From Bacillaceae bacterium IKA-2 (lineage in GTDB: Bacteria > Bacillota > Bacilli > Bacillales > Anaerobacillaceae): a stretch of DNA of 64,000 nt. Shown here in pieces: positions 57,977 to 64,000 of this stretch. The notes below the pieces were generated by a model. It had not been told where the DNA came from. It was given only the letters and a program-made list of their open reading frames with translations, and made no database searches. How positions within the stretch are numbered: position 1 is the stretch's first letter; each line of letters begins with the position of its first letter. The stretch is from assembly GCA_031761875.1 (NCBI GenBank), contig CP134492.1, positions 2,914,001 through 2,978,000 on the forward strand, given 5' to 3'. The position numbers and the translations under genes were made by a program.

Positions 57977-59197
57977 TCATTTAGATAATACTTCTTTAAT
58001 TCTCCCGATTGCCCAATCTAAGTCCTCTTTTGAAATAACTAATGGTGGGGCAAAGCGGATTACATTTTCATGGGTTTCCTTACATAACAAACCAACTTGC
58101 TTTAATTGTTCGCAGTAACTTCTTGCCGGAACACTTAGCTCAACACCGATAAACAACCCTCTACCACGTACTTCTTTGATAATTGGGTTATCTATTTCTT
58201 TGAGTTTTTCTTGAAAATAAGTTCCTAATTCAAGAGAACGGTCAGCAAGCTTCTCCTCGACGATTACATCTAGTGCCGCTGATGCAACCGCACAGGCCAA
58301 AGGATTCCCTCCAAAAGTAGATCCATGTGAACCCGGTTCAAACACCCCAAGGATATCGCTATTGGCAGCCACGACCGAAATAGGCATCACCCCGCCACCA
58401 AGCGCTTTTCCAAGAATGTACATGTCTGGTACAACTGCTTCCCAATCGCTGGCAAACATCTTCCCAGTTCTTGCTAGACCTGATTGGATTTCATCTGCTA
58501 CAAATAAGACGTTCTCTTTTTTACAAAGCTCCAAGGCGGCTTTCAGGAAACCGGTTGGCGGAATGATAATCCCCGCTTCACCTTGAATTGGTTCGGTTAT
58601 AAATGCAGCTGTATTTGGAGTGATTGCCGCAGCTAATGCTTCTAAATCGCCATAAGGGATGATCTTGATACCCGGAAGCATCGGACCAAATCCTCGTTTG
58701 TATTCTTCATTTGAAGAAAGAGAAACGGCCGTCATTGTTCGACCATGAAAGTTATCTTCACTGACAATAATCTCCGCTTGGTCTGTTGGCACACCTTTTA
58801 CATCATAAGCCCAACGGCGAACAGCTTTTACTGCTGTTTCAACCGCTTCAGCACCGGTATTCATCGGCAGCAACATATTTTTTCCAGTTAATTTAGAGAC
58901 TCTCTCATAAAAGTGCGCGAGCTGATCATTATGAAAGGCCCTTGATGTTAAGGTAATTCGATCTGCTTGGTCTTTAAGTGCTTGAATAATTTTCGGATGG
59001 CAGTGCCCTTGATTTAATGCCGAATAAGCACTTAACATATCAATATATTTATTACCCTCTGGATCTTCTACCCAGACTCCTTTTGCTTTTGAGATGACAA
59101 TTGGTAGCGGTTTATAGTTATTAGCTCCATATTTATCGGTTGTTTCTATAATTGAATTTGTTGCGTTCATGTAGGTTCCCTTTGAAGTAACGTTCAT
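57977..59197 (-). CDS. rocD: Ornithine aminotransferase
   Basis: 406 aa, very similar to B. subtilis RocD. PLP enzyme moving the delta-amino group of ornithine to 2-oxoglutarate, giving glutamate semialdehyde. The [19 protein letters not shown] and ILGKALGGG segments (PLP lysine) are intact. ATG 59197 has GGGGGTG upstream; a second in-frame ATG nine codons on also has AAAGGG. It follows rocA by 17 bases, so rocA-rocD form an operon that completes ornithine to glutamate. Confidence 0.94.
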   Translation of the reverse strand: MNVTSKGTYMNATNSIIETTDKYGANNYKPLPIVISKAKGVWVEDPEGNKYIDMLSAYSALNQGHCHPKIIQALKDQADRITLTSRAFHNDQLAHFYERVSKLTGKNMLLPMNTGAEAVETAVKAVRRWAYDVKGVPTDQAEIIVSEDNFHGRTMTAVSLSSNEEYKRGFGPMLPGIKIIPYGDLEALAAAITPNTAAFITEPIQGEAGIIIPPTGFLKAALELCKKENVLFVADEIQSGLARTGKMFASDWEAVVPDMYILGKALGGGVMPISVVAANSDILGVFEPGSHGSTFGGNPLACAVASAALDVIVEEKLADRSLELGTYFQEKLKEIDNPIIKEVRGRGLFIGVELSVPARSYCEQLKQVGLLCKETHENVIRFAPPLVISKEDLDWAIGRIKEVLSK

Positions 59198-59214
59198 TTT
59201 GTTTCACCCCCTAA

Positions 59215-60756
59215 TTAAAGTTGTTCACCCGTTGTTTTTGCTTGTGTAAATAATAATAAGTAGTCAGGTCCACCAGCCTTTGAGTCTGTTCCTGACATAT
59301 TAAACCCACCAAACGGATGATAGCCTACAATCGCTCCCGTACATCCGCGGTTAAAATATAGATTGCCTACATGGAACTCTTCACGTGCTTTTTCAATATG
59401 CTCGCGATTATTTGTGATAACTGCTCCTGTTAAGCCATATTCAGTGTTGTTTGCAATCGCTAAGGCATGATCGAAGTCTTTTGCTTTACAAAAGGCAACT
59501 ACTGGTCCAAAAACCTCTTCCTTCATAATTCTCGCGTTCTCATCAACATCAGCGAATATTGTTGGTTCAATGAAATAACCTGTTGAGCTGTCTCCTTGAC
59601 CACCAGTTATCAAGCGACCTTCTTCTTTACCGATTTCAATATAGCTAAGAATTTTATCGAAGGCATTTTGATCATTAACAGGACCCATAAATTTATTTAC
59701 TACTGGGTCTCCTACTGTTAGCTCTTTTGTTAGTGCTACTGCTTTTTCAAGCACTTTGTCGTAGACCTCTTCATGGATAACTGCTCTAGAACATGCTGAG
59801 CATTTTTGTCCGGAAAATCCAAAGGCAGATTGAACAATTACTTCAGCAGCTAAATCAAGATCAGCTTGATTATCAACAACAATTGTATCTTTTCCACCCA
59901 TTTCAGCAACTACCCGCTTTAACCAAATTTGACCCGGGTGAACTTTTGCAGCACGTTCATAGATACGAATTCCTACATCACGAGAACCGGTAAAGCAAAT
60001 AAACCGAGTTCGCGGATGATCAACAAGATAATCGCCTACTTCAGCTCCGCTACCAGGGATAAAGTTAACAACACCCGCTGGAAGGCCTGCTTCTTCAAGA
60101 ACTTCTATGAATTTATAAGTAACAACGGGTGTTGTACTAGCAGGCTTTAATAAAACTGTGTTTCCAGCAACAAGAGCCGCTGTTGTCATACCTGCCATAA
60201 TCGCAAAAGCAAAGTTCCAAGGTGATATAACAACGCCTACACCTAATGGAATGTACGATAATTTATTTTTCTCATTAGGACGACTTAAGATTGGATAACC
60301 CTTTTTCAATTTTATCATTTGACGACCATAATATTCTAAAAAGTCAATTGCTTCTGCTGTATCACCATCAGCTTCTTTCCATGGCTTTCCTGCTTCGTAT
60401 ACTAAGTATGCCGAAAATTCGTGCTTTCGACGACGTACGATAGCCGCCGCTCTAAATAAGATATCAGCGCGCACTTCTGGATCCCACTTTTTCCATGTAT
60501 TGAACGTACTATCCGCTACTTGCATAGCTTTTTCTGCTAATTCTTGATTAGCTTTAGATACGTACCCAACAATTTGCTTTTTATTAGCTGGATTTTCAGA
60601 AATAATTTTCTGTTCAGTTGCAACTCTCTCTCCACCGATAATTAATGAATAGTCTTTTCCGAGCTCAGATTCTACTAATTTTAAAGCCGCCTCAAATTCT
60701 TGACGGTTTTTCTTTACTGAAAAATCCGTAAAAGGTTCGTGTTTGTATGGAATCAT
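59215..60756 (-). CDS. rocA: 1-pyrroline-5-carboxylate dehydrogenase
   Basis: 513 aa (B. subtilis RocA 515). NAD-dependent oxidation of glutamate semialdehyde to glutamate. The catalytic Cys is in GQKCSACSR, the general-base Glu in VAEMGGKD, and the cofactor loop FTGSRDVG is visible. ATG start with GGGAGAAG six bases upstream. First gene of rocA-rocD. A sigma-A promoter with nearby inverted repeat and a TTGGTTAA box lies upstream. Confidence 0.95.
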   Translation of the reverse strand: MIPYKHEPFTDFSVKKNRQEFEAALKLVESELGKDYSLIIGGERVATEQKIISENPANKKQIVGYVSKANQELAEKAMQVADSTFNTWKKWDPEVRADILFRAAAIVRRRKHEFSAYLVYEAGKPWKEADGDTAEAIDFLEYYGRQMIKLKKGYPILSRPNEKNKLSYIPLGVGVVISPWNFAFAIMAGMTTAALVAGNTVLLKPASTTPVVTYKFIEVLEEAGLPAGVVNFIPGSGAEVGDYLVDHPRTRFICFTGSRDVGIRIYERAAKVHPGQIWLKRVVAEMGGKDTIVVDNQADLDLAAEVIVQSAFGFSGQKCSACSRAVIHEEVYDKVLEKAVALTKELTVGDPVVNKFMGPVNDQNAFDKILSYIEIGKEEGRLITGGQGDSSTGYFIEPTIFADVDENARIMKEEVFGPVVAFCKAKDFDHALAIANNTEYGLTGAVITNNREHIEKAREEFHVGNLYFNRGCTGAIVGYHPFGGFNMSGTDSKAGGPDYLLLFTQAKTTGEQL

Positions 60757-60786
60757 GTTAATCTTCTCCCTCTTAACCTAAATTAT

Positions 60787-60849
60787 TTTATACTTGAAAA
60801 CCCCTACCTAGCAATTAAATGAGCAACTCTCATTGTCTCTATTAACCAA
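60787..60849 (-). promoter_or_regulatory. Predicted rocA-rocD promoter with inverted repeat and PucR-like box
   Basis: Minus strand: TTGCTA (60809-60814), 16 bp, TATAAA (60787-60792). AATGAG-n5-CTCATT (60818-60834) lies just upstream of -35. TTGGTTAA (60842-60849, minus strand) matches the core of the PucR box known from B. subtilis (WWWCnTTGGTTAA), though the flanking part fits poorly. Beyond 60850 I see no further feature up to the MFS gene. Confidence 0.45.
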
Positions 60850-61079
60850 ACAGTAATAGCTCCACCTTGAACGATAGTTTGAGCTAAAGATCAAAAAAAA
60901 ATACCAATTTCAAGGACAAGCAGCCGACATCTTTCAAAATAAATCACCTGTACTATATCCCTCTTTGGTAAAGATGTTCTACCTATACGTGATATTAATA
61001 CTTTAATTTTCAGATATTTTTATGTATAATATATTTAGTCACACGAAACAATTTAAAATTGAGGTGCTTTATTATTACG

Positions 61080-62303
61080 GTGCAAAGTAAAAACTTATTA
61101 ATTATGTGGATAGCAAATTTTTTAGTTGCTGCTAGTGCAACGATGATTTTACCTTTCTTATCCTTATATATTGGAACTTTTGGTGATTTTTCTAGTTCAT
61201 ATATTCAAAAATGGTCCGGATTCGTGTTTGGAATTACCTTTTTAATCGCATTTTTGATCTCACCTTTATGGGGAAGATTTGGTGATAAATATGGTCGAAA
61301 AAAAATATTAATTATAACTGGATTCGGGATTGCCTTAAGTACCTTTTTAATGGGATACGCTACTTCTGTTACGGAGTTATTTTTCCTAAGAATGTTTATG
61401 GGAATTGTAACAGGTTTTATTCCAACCTCTATCGCGCTAATATCTGCTCAAACAACTAAAAAACATGCTGGAAAAGTGTTAGCGACTGTTCAAACAGGAA
61501 CTGTTTCAGGTGGATTATTTGGCCCTTTATTAGGTGGGAGTTTAGTTGATGCAGTTGGCTTTCAGTATACTTTTATCTTAACTTCTTCAGTTATTTTCTT
61601 AGCAACATTAATTGTCGCCTTCGGAATTAAGGAATTTGTCATTACTGAGGAAGGTAGCAAAATTAAAAATTATAGTAAAAAAGAAGTTTTTCAACTTGTT
61701 TTTAAGAGTAAGCTTATCCTTGCAATGATGCTAATTTCATTTTTAATTCAAACGGCAAACTTTAGTATTCAACCATTACTTGCCCTGTATGTCGGTGGTT
61801 TAACAACAGGTACAAATATTGCCTTCCTAGCTGGTTTAGTTTTTTCAATTACTGGTTTAGGAAATTTGGTTTCCACTCGTAGTTGGGGAAATTTAGGTGA
61901 CCGGATTGGTTATGATAAAGTGCTAATCATCTGTTTGGTTTTAGCTGTATTTTCCTTTATCCCACAAGCATTTGTAACTAATATATGGCAATTGCTATTT
62001 TTAAGATTTTTATATGGGATTACGATTGGCGGTCTAATTCCTTGTATGACTGCTTATATTAGGCAGTTAGCACCTCTTTCTATCCAAGGCGAAATGTTAG
62101 GTTACAATCAAAGTTTTCGATTTTTAGGAAATGTTATTGGTCCCGTATTAGGTGGTGTCGTAGCTGGTTATTTCGGCATTTCATTTGTCTTTATCTTTGG
62201 AGCTGTATTATTAATACTCAGTATCATGATTCTTTGGTATTCTTTAAAGGCCGATAAAATCACTACCGCCGCTACTGAGCATAGACTCGTTGAAAAAGTA
62301 TAA
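61080..62303 (+). CDS. Major facilitator superfamily multidrug-type exporter
   Basis: About 408 aa with 12 membrane segments. The MFS loop motif is present twice (GRFGDKYGRKKIL and GNLGDRIGYDKVL), and motif C-like glycines in the fifth segment (GGLFGPLLGG) suggest a drug:H+ antiporter. The ribosome site GAGGTG (61061-61066) is 13 bases before GTG 61080 but 7 before ATT 61074, so the exact start is unsure. The frame continues back to TTG 61059 inside that site. Substrate unknown. Confidence 0.85.
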   Translation: MQSKNLLIMWIANFLVAASATMILPFLSLYIGTFGDFSSSYIQKWSGFVFGITFLIAFLISPLWGRFGDKYGRKKILIITGFGIALSTFLMGYATSVTELFFLRMFMGIVTGFIPTSIALISAQTTKKHAGKVLATVQTGTVSGGLFGPLLGGSLVDAVGFQYTFILTSSVIFLATLIVAFGIKEFVITEEGSKIKNYSKKEVFQLVFKSKLILAMMLISFLIQTANFSIQPLLALYVGGLTTGTNIAFLAGLVFSITGLGNLVSTRSWGNLGDRIGYDKVLIICLVLAVFSFIPQAFVTNIWQLLFLRFLYGITIGGLIPCMTAYIRQLAPLSIQGEMLGYNQSFRFLGNVIGPVLGGVVAGYFGISFVFIFGAVLLILSIMILWYSLKADKITTAATEHRLVEKV

Positions 62304-62345
62304 TTCTATATCTGTCTGCTTCGATATTGACAAAAAGTATTTAAC

Positions 62346-62386
62346 AAAAAAGATGCCCCATGAAGAGAAATCTCTACAGGGCATCC
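62346..62386 (-). terminator. Terminator of the DUF302 gene
   Basis: GATGCCC / GGGCATC with an inner AGAG/CTCT hairpin, followed on the minus strand by a U-tract. Confidence 0.8.
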
Positions 62387-62421
62387 AAAAATCTGGATTA
62401 TTGAACAAAAGACTACATTCT

Positions 62422-62805
62422 TTAGATACTCTTATCTATAGCTGATATAAGCCTTTTTTCAATATCCAATCCGATCTCATTTAATTTTTCATCATTTATT
62501 AATTTCATAAAAAATGTCGGTTTCGGCAAACCGATTTTAGTTTTACCTTGATCGCTATAAACAACAATTTTACAAGGCAAGAAGTAACCAACCATTTTGT
62601 TTTTGTCTAACACTTTTTTGGCTTCATGTGGATTACACACTTCTAAAACTTTATAGGCTTCTTCAAATTCTAACCCTTTTTCTTGCAGTTTTTTTTGAAT
62701 GTCAAATTCCCATAAAACTCCAAACTCTTCTTCCGTTAAACTCATTTTTAATTTTTCAATTGTTTCCTCGATGCCAGTCGTTGTTTCAACAGTATAATCG
62801 AACAT
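62422..62805 (-). CDS. DUF302 family protein
   Basis: 127 aa, a single DUF302 domain: GVLWEFDIQKKLQEKG, the CNPHEAKKVL segment with a conserved Cys and His, and VGYFLPCKIVVYSDQ with a second Cys. Members are often near sulfide- or metal-responsive genes, but their biochemistry is unknown. ATG start with AAGGAGA upstream. Monocistronic, with a predicted sigma-A promoter and its own terminator. Confidence 0.88.
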   Translation of the reverse strand: MFDYTVETTTGIEETIEKLKMSLTEEEFGVLWEFDIQKKLQEKGLEFEEAYKVLEVCNPHEAKKVLDKNKMVGYFLPCKIVVYSDQGKTKIGLPKPTFFMKLINDEKLNEIGLDIEKRLISAIDKSI

Positions 62806-62874
62806 GTCTATCTCTCCTTTTTTTTGTTAGAGTTTCAATACGAACATAAAGATCACGAATACTACCATAGGTAT

Positions 62875-62903
62875 ATACTAGTAAATTTTCACGTTTTTGT
62901 CAA
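62875..62903 (-). promoter_or_regulatory. Predicted sigma-A promoter of the DUF302 gene
   Basis: Minus strand: TTGACA (62898-62903), 17 bp, TAGTAT (62875-62880). A short inverted repeat, TACC-ATA-GGTA, overlaps the start site and might be an operator. Confidence 0.55.
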
Positions 62904-62945
62904 ACACTAAGGATTATACTTTGCCCGTGGTACAAAACCCGTTAA

Positions 62946-63119
62946 TCAGTTTTTTTCATCTTCAACCGCATGATAAACGATTTCAATCGTTGCGTTATAT
63001 CCACTCGCTATTATCTCCATTATTACAATTACGCTAAAACTATTGTTATAACTGTCTTCCATATTATCCAACAATGCTTTCATTTCTCTCAAATTGAAAG
63101 TAGAGGTGAGATTCTTCAC
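62946..63119 (-). CDS. Small open frame downstream of the nitroreductase gene
   Basis: 57 codons from a GTG (63117-63119) that overlaps the nitroreductase stop by one base, or 45 aa from ATG 63083. The translation has normal protein character (for example IMEIIASGYNATIEIVY). The ribosome sites are weak for both starts, so translation would depend on coupling. I do not recognise it. It may be a real small protein or a remnant. Confidence 0.35.
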   Translation of the reverse strand: MKNLTSTFNLREMKALLDNMEDSYNNSFSVIVIMEIIASGYNATIEIVYHAVEDEKN

Positions 63120-63871
63120 TACTTCAAATTAAATCCTTTGCTCTCTAAAAATCCTTTTATATGAACCCTTCTTTTTTCAGAAAACATCTTGGCGATAGTA
63201 TTCGTCCAACCTGTATTTTTATTATTAGTAGTCCTTGACTGATAGTAAGACTTCATCGTCTCATCATATTGATCTAATAACTGACCATAATGATCCTCTT
63301 GATATGTTTCCTCATGTAAAATCAGTGCAAGTGGTAATCGTGGTTTAACTTCCACCTCTTCATCTGGAATACCTAACGTGAGACCGAACAACGGAAAAAC
63401 TTTATCTGGCAGGTTAACAAGTTCGCTAATTTGTTTGGGGTTGTTACGAATACCGCCAATATAACAGCCACCATACCCTAAAGATTCTGCTGCAGTTAAG
63501 ACATTTTGAGCCATAAGAGCAGTATCAACGACGCTGACAATAAAGGTTTCAGTTGTATCATATTGCATCTCTATTCCTTCCTTTTTACAAGCATACTCTA
63601 GCCTTTTTAAGTCAGCACAAAACAATAAAAATAGTGGGCATTCACTAACCTGTTTTTGGTTACCTGCTAACACACTAATTTTTTCTTTTTTAGCTTTATC
63701 CTTAATTTGGATTACTGAATAGGCTTGAACAAAGCTTGATGATGCGGCACTTTGTCCCGATTTGATTAGTTCATTTACATGTTCGTTTGGAATATCATCT
63801 TGCTTGAACTTTCGAAAAGACCGATGGTTCTGAATGATTTTTATCGTTTCAGATAAATGTTCTTTGTTCAT
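63119..63871 (-). CDS. NfsA-type NADPH-dependent nitroreductase
   Basis: 250 aa. FMN oxidoreductase of the NfsA/NfrA group: N-terminal HRSFRKF (FMN phosphate contact), ASSSFVQAYSVI, and the GGCYIGGIRNN segment typical of this branch. Such enzymes reduce nitro compounds, flavins or quinones with NADPH. ATG start with a weak purine-rich ribosome site. The physiological substrate is not evident. Confidence 0.9.
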   Translation of the reverse strand: MNKEHLSETIKIIQNHRSFRKFKQDDIPNEHVNELIKSGQSAASSSFVQAYSVIQIKDKAKKEKISVLAGNQKQVSECPLFLLFCADLKRLEYACKKEGIEMQYDTTETFIVSVVDTALMAQNVLTAAESLGYGGCYIGGIRNNPKQISELVNLPDKVFPLFGLTLGIPDEEVEVKPRLPLALILHEETYQEDHYGQLLDQYDETMKSYYQSRTTNNKNTGWTNTIAKMFSEKRRVHIKGFLESKGFNLK

Positions 63872-63964
63872 AATTTCTCAGCTCATTTCTTATTTAATGT
63901 CAATATCATTTGGGTAAATACCCCACATGTTAATCGTAAACCCAAGTGGAAGTAAAATACAACA

Positions 63965-63990
63965 AAAACCACTTCTATAGAAGTGGTTTT
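63965..63990. terminator. Palindromic terminator near the right edge
   Basis: AAAACCACTTCTA / TAGAAGTGGTTTT, a perfect 13-bp inverted repeat with T-run on the plus side. The gene it serves is probably beyond the window. Confidence 0.65.
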
Positions 63991-64000
63991 ACTAAGCAAA

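Overview
The window is low-GC Bacillaceae chromosome. Three runs of gene order match Bacillus subtilis: pdhABCD - ykyA - def - rpoY - rnjA - ktrC; ykuV - ykuU - ykuS - ykuR - dapH; and yodTSRQ - kamA - ablB. Sporulation genes (sda, a YjcZ-family peptide) and strong AGGAGG-type ribosome sites agree. Two glyoxylate-shunt genes (aceA and a malate synthase G), a BCCT betaine carrier and an unusual lysine/ornithine catabolic island suggest a relative of B. subtilis, perhaps a salt- or alkali-tolerant one. The exact genus cannot be read from the sequence. No rRNA, tRNA, CRISPR array, prophage or transposase gene was seen.

Layout. 1-12.3 kb: a truncated polysaccharide deacetylase gene, an aromatic-acid-exporter-like membrane protein, a small thioredoxin-like lipoprotein, then the pyruvate dehydrogenase operon with a long leader, peptide deformylase, RNA polymerase epsilon, RNase J1 and the KtrC potassium gate. 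12.5-16.7 kb: thiol and peroxide defence (YkuV, YkuU), YkuS, and two steps of the acetylated diaminopimelate branch of lysine and peptidoglycan synthesis. 16.8-24.9 kb: isocitrate lyase, an apparent operon of universal stress protein, MscS channel and a glutaredoxin-thioredoxin reductase fusion, a degenerate ABC ATPase, an unrecognised polytopic membrane protein, a holin-like protein and a small heat-shock protein. 25-34.6 kb: a radical SAM/SPASM protein, a GGDEF-EAL protein, malate synthase G, YjcZ, HtpG under a perfect CIRCE operator, and an rRNA methyltransferase. 35-41.5 kb: signalling genes (LytTR regulator, Sda, PAS histidine kinase, REC-GGDEF-REC protein) and a BCCT carrier. 41.7-47 kb: a racemase / DUF1611 gene pair, an SDR and a UbiD decarboxylase. 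47-60.8 kb: beta-lysine and ornithine/proline catabolism. 61-64 kb: an MFS exporter, a DUF302 protein and an NfsA-type nitroreductase.

How the parts work together. The 47-60.8 kb island can convert lysine to beta-lysine (KamA), acetylate it (AblB), and plausibly carry it through transamination (YodT), CoA transfer (YodRS) and deacylation (YodQ). Ornithine goes to glutamate through RocD and RocA. Two regulators sit inside the island. A sigma-54 activator gene lies directly upstream of a good -24/-12 promoter for kamA, and a PucR-type regulator gene lies between the yod and roc blocks.

Most notable non-coding features: a 101-bp interspersed inverted-repeat element (two full copies, one internally deleted copy, solo end fragments); a second, nested 170-bp palindromic element; two neighbouring genes (ykuU, ykuS) whose Shine-Dalgarno sequences point at ATT rather than ATG; a 30-bp palindrome on the malate synthase promoter; and several perfect intergenic hairpins without a normal terminator U-tract.
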